From: Actinobacteria bacterium HGW-Actinobacteria-2
Lineage (GTDB): Bacteria; Actinomycetota; Actinomycetes; Propionibacteriales; Propionibacteriaceae
Direction: 5' to 3'
Length of the DNA stretch: 64,000 nucleotides
Assembly: GCA_002841335.1 (NCBI GenBank)
Contig: PHEY01000002.1
Location: 186,001 to 250,000, forward strand
Positions 53,151 to 61,780 of the stretch are shown one piece after another (position 1 is the first letter of the stretch; each line of letters starts with the position of its first letter). The translations under genes and the position numbers were made by a program. The notes beneath the pieces are model-generated. The model ran no database searches and was not told the DNA's origin. It saw only the letters and a program-made list of their open reading frames with translations.

Positions 53151-54110
53151 TTAGACGAGGGGAAAGACCTCGACCTGCGCGGTGTTGATTTGGTCGGGAC
53201 GGGGCAACTGTGTGCCCGCCAAGGAGGCGGCCGCCGAGCCGTAGGCCACGGCCAGGCGGAGGCGCTCTGCCGGCGGCAGCGCGCGCGTTTCGGCCAGCAC
53301 GTACCCGGCGACGGAGGAATCCCCCGCGCCGACGGTGCTGCGGACGGTGATCGGCGGCGGGACGGCACGCCAGGCACCTTCGGCGGTGGCCAGCACCGCG
53401 CCGGCGGCACCCAGGGTGACCAGGACGGCGCCGACGCCACGCTCGACCAGCGACTGTGCGGCCGCCGCGCTGGCGCGGACGTCCCCGGCGTGGGCCTGGG
53501 CTTCGAGGACGGCGGCGTCGGCTCCGGTGAGCTGGGCGAGTTCCTCGGAGTTGGGCTTGATCAGGTCGGGAGCCGACTCGGGGAACTCCGCGGCCAGGGC
53601 GAGCAGTGGCGCATCAGAGGTGTCGACGGCGATCCGGCAGCCCCACGGGCGCAGGGCACGCACCAACTCGACGTACCAAGCACTGGGCACCCCGGGCGGC
53701 AGCGAGCCGGACAGCACCACCCAGTCGGCCCGCTCGGACTCCAGCACCAGCAACCGGGCCAGGGCTTCGATCGTGGCGGCCGTCAGGGTCGGGCCGGGTT
53801 CGTTGATCTTGGTGGTGGTGCCGTCGGGTTCGGTCAGAGTGAGGTTGGTGCGAACCGGTTGCGGCAACGGCACATTGCGATAAGGCAGGCGCAGTTCGTC
53901 CAGCCCTCGCAGGATCGGATCGGACGGGTCGGCGGGCAGCACCGCGCGCGCCGGATGCCCGGCGTAGTGAACCACGCGGGCGACGTTGATGCCCTTGCCA
54001 CCCGGCTCGACGGTGACCGCGGTAGCACGGTGGACGTCTCCGCGGGACAGCGCGGCGTCCAGGCTGATCGTGCGATCCAGCGATGGGTTGGCGGTGAGCG
54101 TGACGATCAT
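53151..54110 (-). CDS. fruK: 1-phosphofructokinase (PfkB family)
   Basis: Phosphorylates fructose-1-phosphate to fructose-1,6-bisphosphate. The 319-residue protein starts MIVTLTANPSLDRTI and has PGGKGINVARV, VVLSGSLPPGVP, LIKPNSEELAQLTG, and the C-terminal PfkB signature TVGAGDSSVAGYV with the catalytic Asp. The ATG overlaps the stop of the upstream regulator gene by four bases (ATGA). fruA follows after ~30 bases. Context and sequence together make fructose-1-phosphate the clear substrate. Confidence 0.95.
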   Translation of the reverse strand: MIVTLTANPSLDRTISLDAALSRGDVHRATAVTVEPGGKGINVARVVHYAGHPARAVLPADPSDPILRGLDELRLPYRNVPLPQPVRTNLTLTEPDGTTTKINEPGPTLTAATIEALARLLVLESERADWVVLSGSLPPGVPSAWYVELVRALRPWGCRIAVDTSDAPLLALAAEFPESAPDLIKPNSEELAQLTGADAAVLEAQAHAGDVRASAAAAQSLVERGVGAVLVTLGAAGAVLATAEGAWRAVPPPITVRSTVGAGDSSVAGYVLAETRALPPAERLRLAVAYGSAAASLAGTQLPRPDQINTAQVEVFPLV

Positions 54111-54871
54111 GCGATCACCACCTCGACGCCGGCGGCCCGGAGGTCCGCCACGTCGGCTTCGTCGATGCCATCGTCGGTGATCAACACGTCGGCCTGATTG
54201 AGCGCGGCAAAGCCGACCAGGAGCTCTGCGCCGAGCTTGGAGCTGTCGGCCAGCACGACCACGAAATTCGCGGCCCGCACCATGGCTTCCTTCACCGCCG
54301 CCTCGTCGTGGTCGGGGGTGGAGAAGCCGTGATGCATCGAGATGCCGTTGGTGCCGATGAAGGCCACATCGCAACGCAACCGGCTGAGCGCACCGACGGT
54401 CTCACTGCCGACGGTGGCGCCGGTGATGCCACGGACGTTGCCGCCGAGCAGGCGCACCTTGACCCCGTTGGCGGCCAGTTGCCCGGCAGCCGGCAGGGAG
54501 TTGGTGACCACGCCGGTGACCGCGTTGGCGGTGAGCAGGCCGGCCAGGCGTCCGGTGGTGGTGCCGGCATCGAGCAGGACGGTGCCGGGCTGGGCGGGCA
54601 GGTAACGCAGGGCGGCTTCGGCGATCCGAACCTTCTGGGTGGCACTGGCCGGTTCGCGCTCGGCCAGTCCGGTCTCCAGCAGGGTGAATCCGTTGGCAGC
54701 CACGGCCCCGCCATGCACCCGCCGGAGCAGCCCGCGCCGGTCGAGGGCGTCCAGGTCGCGGCGGATGGTCTCGGTGGTGACGCCGAACTCCTCGGCCAAC
54801 TCGGTGACCGACACTCGCTCTTGGCGGAGCGCACGGTTGACGATCGTGCGGTGTCGCTCTTCTGCGTACAT
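54107..54871 (-). CDS. fruR: DeoR-family repressor of the fructose operon
   Basis: A 254-residue regulator. The N-terminal helix-turn-helix is RQERVSVTELAEEFGVTTET followed by IRRDLDALDRRGLLRRVHGG. The C-terminal sugar-phosphate sensor domain has VLLDAGTTTGRLAGLL, VVTNSLPAAGQL, FIGTNGISMHHGFSTPDHDE and VVVLADSSKLGAE, typical of DeoR/GlpR proteins. Fructose-1-phosphate or fructose-1,6-bisphosphate is the likely inducer (family knowledge). It is the first gene of the operon and probably represses its own promoter. Confidence 0.93.
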   Translation of the reverse strand: MYAEERHRTIVNRALRQERVSVTELAEEFGVTTETIRRDLDALDRRGLLRRVHGGAVAANGFTLLETGLAEREPASATQKVRIAEAALRYLPAQPGTVLLDAGTTTGRLAGLLTANAVTGVVTNSLPAAGQLAANGVKVRLLGGNVRGITGATVGSETVGALSRLRCDVAFIGTNGISMHHGFSTPDHDEAAVKEAMVRAANFVVVLADSSKLGAELLVGFAALNQADVLITDDGIDEADVADLRAAGVEVVIA

Positions 54872-54907
54872 CAGGCCTCATTTCAGCCACGTCGATGTGG
54901 GTATACC

Positions 54908-54923
54908 TGTTTCTATCTTGTTT
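54908..54923. promoter_or_regulatory. Candidate FruR operator
   Basis: TGTTTCTATCTTGTTT contains two TGTTT units whose starts lie 11 bases apart, one helical turn, on the face expected for a DeoR-type protein. On the minus strand it overlaps a plausible promoter (TTGCAA, 17 bases, TAGAAA). It lies ~40 bases upstream of the fruR start. Confidence 0.4.
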
Positions 54924-55077
54924 TGGTTGGGATTGCAAGGGGTTTGAGCAAAGCACGTCGTGGGTTTGTGTGGATTCACCTGGTTTCAGCGGGCACACCA
55001 CAGTCGCGCAGGGACGCGCAGGAGGTGAGCAGGCTCACGCAGCGGCCACCCGAAGGCTCCGCTGGGGTCAGGAAAGG

Positions 55078-56028
55078 TCAGCCGTAGGTGACTTCGTCGG
55101 AGAACAGGCCCGAGACGCTCTCGCCGCAGTTGATCCGATGGACGGCTTCGGCGAACAACGGGGCCACCGACACCGTGGTCAGCCGGTCCAGACCGACCGG
55201 ACCGGGAACGGTGTTGGTGCTCACGATCTCGGTGATGTCCGGCACGGCGTTCAGCCGCTCGACGGCCTTCCCGGAGAACAGACCGTGGGTGCAGGCCACC
55301 GAGATCGACTTCACGTTGTAGCCGCGGACGATCCCGATCAGTTCCACCACCGAGCCGGCCGTGGCGATCTCGTCGTCGAGGATGATCACGTCCTTGCCGC
55401 CGACCTTGCCGACGATGGAGTCGATGACCACCTTGTCGTCGTCGAGACGACGCTTGGAACCGGCGGCCATGCCCACCCCGAGCATCCGGGCGAACTGGTT
55501 GGCCTCCTTGGCGTTACCGAAGTCGGGCGAGACCACCACCGTGTTGCTCAGGTCGCGGTTCTTGAAGTGCTGCGCCAGCACCGGCAACGCGGTCAGGTGA
55601 TCGACCGGCATCGAGAAGAAGCCGTGCACCTGCTGGGCATGCAGCGCCATCGTCAGGACGCGATGGGCGCCGGCGGTGTGAATCAGATCGGCCACCAGAC
55701 GTCCACCGATGCTGATGCGCGGGGCGTCCTTCTTGTCCGAACGGGCGTAGGCGTAGTGCGGCATCACCACCGAGACATGCGCAGCCGAGGCGCCACGCGC
55801 CGCGTCCACCATCATCAGCAACTCCATCAGGTTCTCCTGAGTGGGCGGCACCAGCGGCTGCACGATGTAGACATCGCGCTGGCGGCAGTTGGCCCGCAAC
55901 TGCACCTGGAGGCAGTCGTTGGAGAAGCGGGAGAGGCGGGATGGGGAGAGCTCGACCCCCAGGATCTGACACATCTCCTCGGCGAACTCTTGGTGAGCAT
56001 GCCCGGAGAACACGGTGATATCCGTCAC
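55078..56028 (-). CDS. Ribose-phosphate pyrophosphokinase-like protein (variant PRPP synthase)
   Basis: PRPP synthase makes the ribosyl donor for nucleotide, His and Trp synthesis. The 316-residue protein has the family core: VFSGHAHQEFAEEMCQILGV, VQPLVPPTQENLMELLMMVD, VVMPHYAYARSDKKD, a PRPP loop and a late phosphoribosyl part. It departs from classic Prs at key points: SDKKDAPRISI instead of QDRKxxxREPI, and DDEIATAGS for the usual DDxxDTGGT loop, which loses one Asp. It may be a second, specialised paralog or a divergent functional form; a canonical copy may exist elsewhere. GTG at 56028 is the start. Confidence 0.8.
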   Translation of the reverse strand: MTDITVFSGHAHQEFAEEMCQILGVELSPSRLSRFSNDCLQVQLRANCRQRDVYIVQPLVPPTQENLMELLMMVDAARGASAAHVSVVMPHYAYARSDKKDAPRISIGGRLVADLIHTAGAHRVLTMALHAQQVHGFFSMPVDHLTALPVLAQHFKNRDLSNTVVVSPDFGNAKEANQFARMLGVGMAAGSKRRLDDDKVVIDSIVGKVGGKDVIILDDEIATAGSVVELIGIVRGYNVKSISVACTHGLFSGKAVERLNAVPDITEIVSTNTVPGPVGLDRLTTVSVAPLFAEAVHRINCGESVSGLFSDEVTYG

Positions 56029-56089
56029 GGGCGTCCACCCTAGCCGGGTCGGCCCCGATCACCCAGCCAGCACCGAGTCGGCGAGACGA

Positions 56090-56767
56090 TCAGTCGACGA
56101 ACTTGTAGCCCAAACCGCGCACCGTGACCAGCAACTGCGGGTCGGCGGGGTCGAGTTCCAGCTTGGCGCGCAGGCGCTTCACATGGACGTCCAGGGTCTT
56201 GGTATCGCCGACATAGTCCGAACCCCACACCCGGTCGATCAACTGCCCGCGGGTCAGCACGCGACCGGCGTTGCGCAGCAGCAGCTCCAACAGCTCGAAC
56301 TCCTTCAGCGCCAGCTGGATCGGACGTCCACGCACCGTGAGCTCGTGGCGATCAGTGTCCATCCGCACCCCGCCCACCTGCAGCACGGCCTCGTCGGTCT
56401 CGACCTCCTGGCCGCGGCGCAGCACCGCCCGGATCCGGGCGACCAGTTCACGGTGGCTGAACGGCTTGGTGACGTAGTCGTCGGCGCCGAGTTCCAGGCC
56501 CACGACCTTGTCGATCTCGGTGTCGCGGGCGGTGACCATGATGATCCCCACGCTGCCGCGAACGCGTAGCTGGCGACACACCTCGGTGCCCGACATCCCC
56601 GGCATCATCAGATCGAGCAGGACGATGTCGGCACCCTGCCGGTCGAACGTGGCCAGCCCCGTGGCACCGTCCGGCGCCGAGATCACCTCGAAGCCTTCCT
56701 TCGCCAACAGATAGGTGAGCGACTCTCGGTAGCTCTCTTCGTCCTCGATGATCAACACTCTGCTCAT
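56090..56767 (-). CDS. regX3: Response regulator of the SenX3-RegX3 phosphate system
   Basis: OmpR/PhoB-type regulator of 225 residues. The receiver domain has acidic Glu/Asp 8-10 (IIEDEE), phosphorylated Asp52 (LLDLMMPGMSG), and the switch Thr and Lys in VTARD and DDYVTKPFS. The C-terminal winged helix includes LALKEFELLELLLRNAGRVL and VDVHVKRLR-type recognition (TLDVHVKRLRAKLE). The ATG overlaps the senX3 stop by four bases. It should bind PHO-box direct repeats, such as those at 57959-57991, when phosphate is scarce. Confidence 0.93.
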   Translation of the reverse strand: MSRVLIIEDEESYRESLTYLLAKEGFEVISAPDGATGLATFDRQGADIVLLDLMMPGMSGTEVCRQLRVRGSVGIIMVTARDTEIDKVVGLELGADDYVTKPFSHRELVARIRAVLRRGQEVETDEAVLQVGGVRMDTDRHELTVRGRPIQLALKEFELLELLLRNAGRVLTRGQLIDRVWGSDYVGDTKTLDVHVKRLRAKLELDPADPQLLVTVRGLGYKFVD

Positions 56768-57885
56768 TTGGTTCCCCCTTCGCTCCCCGCAGGGAGTCGC
56801 AGCGTGAAAGTCGACCCTTGGCCGACTCGGCTCCACACAGTCACTTCGCCGCCGTGTGCGGCAGCCACATGTTTGACGATCGACAGGCCCAGCCCGGTAC
56901 CACCGGTGGCCCGACTGCGATCGGCATCGACGCGGAAGAATCGTTCGAAGATCCGCTTCTGGTCGGCTTCGGAGATCCCGATGCCGGTGTCGGACACCCG
57001 GATCTCGATCATGCCGTCGGCGCCCCGTCCACTGGTCAGGGCCACCTTGGCACCCGGCTCGGAGTAGGCCACGGCGTTCTGCACCAGGTTGGTCACTGCG
57101 GTCTCCAGCTCGCCGGCGTCACCGCTGACGGTCAAGCCCGGCACCGTCTGGACCGACAAGGACACCTCCCCCGCTTCGGCCTGGTGGGCGCAGCGGTTGG
57201 ACGCGGCCGAGATCAGGCCGGCGACGTCGACGGCTTGGGCATCCTGGAGCGGATCGACGGTCTGCAGCCTCGACAACGCGATGATCTGGGAGACCAGCTC
57301 GTTGAGCCGGTCGGCTTCTCGGGTGAGTTTGCCCAGGAACGTGCGGACGGCGTTCGGATCGTCCGCGGCGGACTCGGCGGCTTCGGCCAGCAGTCCGATC
57401 GCCCCGATCGGGGTCTTGAGTTCGTGGGTGATGTTGGCCACGAAGTCGCGCCGGGTTTCGGTGAACCGCAGATCGTGGGAGCGGTCCTCGCCGATCAGGA
57501 CGGCCGCCTGGTTGCTGAGCACCAGCACCCGCACCGCCAGCACCACCGGCTCCTCACTCGGCCCGGACACTCGGATCTCGGCGCGGGCGATCTGGCCAGT
57601 GCGGCGCGCCTCAGCAAGGAGGTGCAGCAGTTCGGGGCCGGCGATCGTCGAGCCGCGGACGATGCCGAGGCGGCGGGCGAAGGCGGAGGTGGCCAGGACG
57701 AAGTCGGACTCGGACAGCACCACCACTGCGGCCCCCAAGGGCGCAAGGATCTCACCGAGGTGATGGCGGTTGATGATCTGGCCTCGAACCTGGCGGGCGG
57801 CGCGGCGGACCAGGACCCACACCACGAGTGCGCCCACACCACAGCCCAGCACGAAGCCGAGCAAAGCCGGCGCGAACGGCGTCAT
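56764..57885 (-). CDS. senX3: Sensor histidine kinase of the SenX3-RegX3 phosphate system
   Basis: A 373-residue kinase. An N-terminal membrane segment (LLGFVLGCGVGALVVWVLV) precedes a PAS-like domain (~45-135), the H-box FVANITHELKTPIGAIGLLA with His154, and the ATPase domain with N-box LVQNAVAYSEPG, G1 VSDTGIGIS, and G2 GGTGLGLSIVKH. ATG at 57885 is chosen; TAGACT lies seven bases upstream, suggesting a (nearly) leaderless mRNA. As in mycobacteria the gene is next to regX3, phoU and gpmA. Phosphate signals probably arrive through the Pst/PhoU complex. Confidence 0.93.
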   Translation of the reverse strand: MTPFAPALLGFVLGCGVGALVVWVLVRRAARQVRGQIINRHHLGEILAPLGAAVVVLSESDFVLATSAFARRLGIVRGSTIAGPELLHLLAEARRTGQIARAEIRVSGPSEEPVVLAVRVLVLSNQAAVLIGEDRSHDLRFTETRRDFVANITHELKTPIGAIGLLAEAAESAADDPNAVRTFLGKLTREADRLNELVSQIIALSRLQTVDPLQDAQAVDVAGLISAASNRCAHQAEAGEVSLSVQTVPGLTVSGDAGELETAVTNLVQNAVAYSEPGAKVALTSGRGADGMIEIRVSDTGIGISEADQKRIFERFFRVDADRSRATGGTGLGLSIVKHVAAAHGGEVTVWSRVGQGSTFTLRLPAGSEGGTK

Positions 57886-57958
57886 GCCAGTGAGTCTAGG
57901 GTGGGAATTCATCCCGATTCGGCCAAATAGAAGTTGAATACGCCAGTCTTGGCCCAAC

Positions 57959-57991
57959 TTTCACCCACTGTTCACCTCCCGTTCGGCCCGC
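57959..57991. promoter_or_regulatory. PHO box between senX3-regX3 and phoU
   Basis: Three 11-base direct repeats follow without gaps: TTTCACCCACT, GTTCACCTCCC and GTTCGGCCCGC. They match the GTTCACC-type PHO-box unit bound by actinobacterial PhoP/RegX3. The box lies ~90 bases before phoU and ~75 bases before senX3, so it can serve both divergent promoters. Confidence 0.75.
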
Positions 57992-58081
57992 ATCCGCAGG
58001 TCAGGGAGCGAAGTTGTCTACCCTTCCAGGTAGCGAGCAAAGGCGCCGCCGAACGATGGCGGCCGGAAACGAGTGGATTGA

Positions 58082-58747
58082 ATGCGCGACAACTACCGCG
58101 AGAGCCTGGAAAGCGTGGTCACTGACCTGGTCTCCATGACCGGGCTGGTGCAGGTGGCCGTCCGGGACGCCACCACGGCACTGCTGCAGGCGGACCTGGC
58201 CACGGCCGAGCAGGTCATTTCGGCCGACGCCGAGATCGACCGCCGCCACGACGACCTGGAGACGCGCTGCTTCTCCCTGCTCGCCCGCCAGGCGCCCGTC
58301 GCCGGCGAGTTGCGGACAGTGGTGGCCGCGATGCGGATGATCGCCGACCTGGCCCGGATGGGCGACCTGGCCGCGCACGTGGCCAAGATCGCCCGGCTGC
58401 GCTACCCCGAGCACGCCGTCCCCGAACCGCTGGTGCCGAACTTCACCCTGATGGCGCGCGTCGCCGAAGACATGGTGACCACCGCCGGACGCGCGCTCAG
58501 CGAGCACAACGCCCACGACGCCGGCAAGCTTGTCGACAGCGACGCGGAGATGGACGAGCTGCGCAAGAGCCAGTTCCGAGTGATCCTCGGCAGCGACTGG
58601 GACCACTCGGTCGAAGCCGCCGTGGACGTCGCCCTGCTGGGCCGCTACTACGAGCGGATCGCCGATCACGCCGTGATCATGGCCGCCCGAGTGATCTACG
58701 TGATCACCGGCCTGCTGCCCGAGGGCGAGAACTGGCCGACCGCCTGA
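58082..58747 (+). CDS. phoU: Phosphate signalling protein PhoU
   Basis: A 221-residue helical protein that links the Pst phosphate transporter to the sensor kinase and damps the Pho response. Two three-helix repeats are visible. The metal-binding patterns are EIDRRHDDLETRCFSLLARQ in the first and EMDELRKSQF in the second; VALLGRYYERIADHAVIMAA is the classic PhoU signature. The ATG at 58082 lies ~90 bases beyond the PHO box. A strong hairpin terminator follows the stop codon. Confidence 0.95.
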   Translation: MRDNYRESLESVVTDLVSMTGLVQVAVRDATTALLQADLATAEQVISADAEIDRRHDDLETRCFSLLARQAPVAGELRTVVAAMRMIADLARMGDLAAHVAKIARLRYPEHAVPEPLVPNFTLMARVAEDMVTTAGRALSEHNAHDAGKLVDSDAEMDELRKSQFRVILGSDWDHSVEAAVDVALLGRYYERIADHAVIMAARVIYVITGLLPEGENWPTA

Positions 58748-58781
58748 GCCGTTCGAATGCAGATCGAGCCCTGAACGCATC

Positions 58782-58814
58782 AAGCGCCCCCTCCCCAGTC
58801 GGGAGGGGGCGCTT
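58782..58814. terminator. Bidirectional terminator between phoU and gpmA
   Basis: A perfect 14-base stem (AAGCGCCCCCTCCC with GGGAGGGGGCGCTT) around a five-base loop separates the convergent genes. It lies 35 bases from the phoU stop and 10 from the gpmA stop. U-runs are short. Confidence 0.85.
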
Positions 58815-58823
58815 GGCGTTGGA

Positions 58824-59573
58824 CTACTTCTTGCCCTGGTTCTTGACCGCTTCGATCGCGGCAGCCGCAGCGGCCGGGTCGAGGTAGCGGCCGCCCGGGG
58901 TGACCGGACGCAGGTCGTCGTCCAGTTCGTACAGCAGCGGGATGCCGGTGGGGATGTTCAGCCCGGCGATGTCGGCATCGCTGATGCCGTCGAGGTGCTT
59001 GACCAGCGCGCGCAGCGAGTTGCCGTGCGCCACCACCAGAGTCACCTGGCCCAGGCGCAGGTCGGGCACGATCGCGTCGTACCAGTAGGGCAGCATTCGC
59101 CTCACCACGTCAGCCAGGCACTCGGTCAACGGACGGGCCTCGCTGGGCAGATCGGCGTAGCGGGCATCGGAGAACTGGCTGAACTCGTCGTCAACGGCGA
59201 TGGGCGGCGGCGGGGTGTCGTAAGAACGACGCCACAGCATGAACTGCTCCTCGCCGAAGGCCTCCAGGGTCTGGGCCTTGTTCTTGCCCTGCAGCGCGCC
59301 GTAGTGGCGCTCATTGAGCCGCCAGGACCGCTTGACCGGGATCCAGTGACGATCACAGCCGTCGAGTGCCAGGTACGCGGTGTGAATCGCGCGACGAAGC
59401 AGGGAGGTGTGCACCACGTCCGGCAGCAGGCCTTCAGCCTTGAGCAGCTCGGCACCCTTCTTGGCCTCACCGACACCCTTGTCGTTGATGTCGACGTCCA
59501 CCCAGCCGGTGAACTGGTTCAGAGCGTTCCATTCGCTCTCTCCGTGGCGGAGCAGAATCAGCGTTGAAGTCAT
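58824..59573 (-). CDS. gpmA: 2,3-bisphosphoglycerate-dependent phosphoglycerate mutase
   Basis: Glycolytic enzyme interconverting 3- and 2-phosphoglycerate. The 249-residue protein has [20 protein letters not shown] with the phosphorylated His, [20 protein letters not shown], and [20 protein letters not shown] with the second catalytic His. TAGGCT ends six bases before the ATG, so the mRNA is probably leaderless. The place beside phoU and senX3-regX3 is conserved in actinobacteria. Confidence 0.96.
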   Translation of the reverse strand: MTSTLILLRHGESEWNALNQFTGWVDVDINDKGVGEAKKGAELLKAEGLLPDVVHTSLLRRAIHTAYLALDGCDRHWIPVKRSWRLNERHYGALQGKNKAQTLEAFGEEQFMLWRRSYDTPPPPIAVDDEFSQFSDARYADLPSEARPLTECLADVVRRMLPYWYDAIVPDLRLGQVTLVVAHGNSLRALVKHLDGISDADIAGLNIPTGIPLLYELDDDLRPVTPGGRYLDPAAAAAAIEAVKNQGKK

Positions 59574-59639
59574 GCGCCTAGCCTACGAGGTCGTGGACGG
59601 TTCACGGGGCCGATATCCAGCGATGAGAGACTGCCCACC

Positions 59640-60383
59640 ATGAGCGGAAAACCTGTTGCAGTCGTTACCGGAGCCAGTAGCGGAATCGGTGCAGCCACCG
59701 CTCGCAGCCTCGCCGAGGCCGGCTTCGACGTGATCTGCGCGGCCCGCCGGGCTGAGCGGGTCGAGGCGCTCGCCGCTGAGATCGGTGGACGTCCGCTGGC
59801 CTGCGACATCACCGTGGACGCCGATGTGGACGCGCTGGCTGCGGCCGTCGGCGACCAGTTGGCGGTGCTGGTGAACAACGCCGGCGGCGCGTACGGGCTG
59901 GAGCCGGTCGCCGATGCCGATCTGGACGCCTGGCAGCAGATGTATGCCACCAACGTGCTGGGCACCGAGCGGGTCACCAAGGCGCTGCTGCCGGCGTTGA
60001 CCGCCGCTCACGGCGTGGTGGTCTTCGTCACCTCGACCGCCGCCGAAGCCGCCTATGAGGGCGGCGCGGGCTACTGCGGAGTGAAGGCCGCCGAGCGGAT
60101 GATCGCCGGGTCGCTGCGCCTGGAGATCTGCGATCGTCCGGTCCGGGTCACCGAGATCAGCCCCGGCATGGTGCACACCGAGGAGTTCAGCCTGACCCGC
60201 TTCGGCGGCGATCAGGCCAAGGCTGATGCGGTCTATGCCGGAGTGGCCAACCCGTTGTTGGCCGCCGACGTGGCCGAGGCCATCACCTGGATCGCCACTC
60301 GTCCCGAGCATGTGAACATCGACCGGATGGTGATCCGTCCGGTCGCCCAAGCGGCCAACCACAAGCTGTATCGCGCCGGCTGA
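59640..60383 (+). CDS. Short-chain dehydrogenase/reductase, YdfG-like
   Basis: NAD(P)-dependent oxidoreductase of 247 residues. The cofactor motif is VVTGASSGIGAATARSLAEA, followed by the Arg pair CAARRAERV that suggests NADP preference, NNAGGAYGL, and the catalytic Ser/Tyr/Lys in FVTSTAAEAAYEG and YCGVKAAERM. The C-terminal EISPGMVHTEEFSLTRF fits the 3-hydroxy acid dehydrogenase (YdfG) group. The ATG at 59640 is preferred; no strong ribosome binding site is seen. Substrate not proven. Confidence 0.88.
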   Translation: MSGKPVAVVTGASSGIGAATARSLAEAGFDVICAARRAERVEALAAEIGGRPLACDITVDADVDALAAAVGDQLAVLVNNAGGAYGLEPVADADLDAWQQMYATNVLGTERVTKALLPALTAAHGVVVFVTSTAAEAAYEGGAGYCGVKAAERMIAGSLRLEICDRPVRVTEISPGMVHTEEFSLTRFGGDQAKADAVYAGVANPLLAADVAEAITWIATRPEHVNIDRMVIRPVAQAANHKLYRAG

Positions 60384-60491
60384 GCGCCCGTAGCCGCGGA
60401 CCGACCACCATCGTGGGGCAAATGCTCAGCCGCCATAAAAAGGTATTTACCGAGCACCGGACGGCCACCGGCCGCTGATTCGATCGACGCC

Positions 60492-61778
60492 ATGTTGGTC
60501 AAACGAATCGTGCTATCCATTCTCGGCGCCCTGCTTCTCCTCAGCATGGCAACCCCTAATGCCTTTGCGAGCATCGTCTACATCGACGGCAACGAGGTCT
60601 GGGTGTCCAGCGACGACGGGACGGTGAAGAAGCGGCTGTCCAGCGGCGAGGGCGACTGGCGCCAGGTGGCCCAATCCGACAATGGCTACGTCGTCGGCGT
60701 CCGAAAGGAAGCCGGCAAGATCTCTCAAATGGCCAGCTTTACGGTGTGGGACCCCCAGGGCAAGGTCGCCCATTTCGGATCGCTTTCCGGCCACGTCGAC
60801 TCTGGACTGAACGTCTATCCCAACTCCTTGGACATCACCCCCGATGGTGGTTTGCTGACCTACGGCTATTCGCGAAGCTTCTGGGTGGGTACCAACTTCA
60901 ACCTGGTCTACGGCACCTATCTCAAAGCCACCGCCGACGGCACCACTGCCGTTCCCCTCAGCCTCACGGACTGGCAGGACGGCACCCTGGTCGGCGATCG
61001 AGTCGTGGCCCACGACACCAACCCCCAGGTCTACCTGCAAGACCCCAGCTCGTCGGGCTCAAGCGCCTTCGCGCCCTGGTTCACCTGGGATACCTCCAGC
61101 CCCCTGCTCAGTGGGCTGTCGATCGACCGCACCGATGTCTCGGCCACCGGCACCGTGTTGGGCACCGAGTTCCGCGACGACTCCTTCAACACCCAGAAGA
61201 TCCTGCTCACCAAGGCCGCTTCCCTGGGCGGGATCTACGTTGACGACTGCGTGCTGCCGGCCACCGGCGCACCCAGCGACATCACGATCTCGCAGAACGC
61301 CGGCACGATCGCCTGGCGGGACAGCCGCGGTGTGGTGATTGCCGGCGCGCCTGACTTCGGTGGCGCGGCTACCTGCAATCTGACCCGGGCGCCCCTGGTG
61401 ATCTCCGCCACGGGCGCCATGCCCTCCTACGGCCCGTTCAACCCGAACGTGATCGGCCAGCCGTCGCAGCCGTCGCAACCTTCGCCGCCGAGTCAGCCCG
61501 GCATCTCTTCAACAACCTCGCTGAAGGTCACCACCAAGAAGCCCAAGTCGTCGAAGAAGATCTCGATCAAGCTGCGAGTCACCGCATCACAGACGCCGGT
61601 GGGAGCAGTCGCGATCAGCGTGGACGGCACCGTGGTGAAGCGGGTCTCGGTGAAGTCGAAGTCGTGGAAGAGCGTCAAGCTCAACAAGCTGAAGAAGGGC
61701 AAGCACCGCATTGCCGCCACCTTCACCGGCGCAGGCTTCTCGGGTTCGACGAAGACGGTGACGGTGAAAGTGCGCTGA
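60492..61778 (+). CDS. Secreted protein with beta-propeller-like part and Ig-like C terminus
   Basis: A 428-residue exported protein. The signal peptide is VKRIVLSILGALLLLSMATP, cut near AFA. Residues ~28-310 consist of repeated beta strands with short motifs (IVYIDGNEVWVSSDDGTVKK; LDITPDGGLLTYGYS), as in TolB/WD-like propellers. A Ser/Pro/Gln linker follows, then a Lys-rich Ig-like domain (SLKVTTKKPKSSKKISIKL, later GKHRIAATFTGAGFSGSTKT) of the bacterial Ig-like/BIG type. No enzyme motif is visible; a surface or matrix protein is likely. Confidence 0.65.
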   Translation: MLVKRIVLSILGALLLLSMATPNAFASIVYIDGNEVWVSSDDGTVKKRLSSGEGDWRQVAQSDNGYVVGVRKEAGKISQMASFTVWDPQGKVAHFGSLSGHVDSGLNVYPNSLDITPDGGLLTYGYSRSFWVGTNFNLVYGTYLKATADGTTAVPLSLTDWQDGTLVGDRVVAHDTNPQVYLQDPSSSGSSAFAPWFTWDTSSPLLSGLSIDRTDVSATGTVLGTEFRDDSFNTQKILLTKAASLGGIYVDDCVLPATGAPSDITISQNAGTIAWRDSRGVVIAGAPDFGGAATCNLTRAPLVISATGAMPSYGPFNPNVIGQPSQPSQPSPPSQPGISSTTSLKVTTKKPKSSKKISIKLRVTASQTPVGAVAISVDGTVVKRVSVKSKSWKSVKLNKLKKGKHRIAATFTGAGFSGSTKTVTVKVR

Positions 61779-61780
61779 GC

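Noticed and set aside
60384..60491. Riboswitch-like sequence (GGGGCAAATGCTCAGCC) before the secreted protein gene
   Set aside because: It recalls c-di-GMP-I aptamers, but the required flanking helices and tetraloop receptor pattern are missing.
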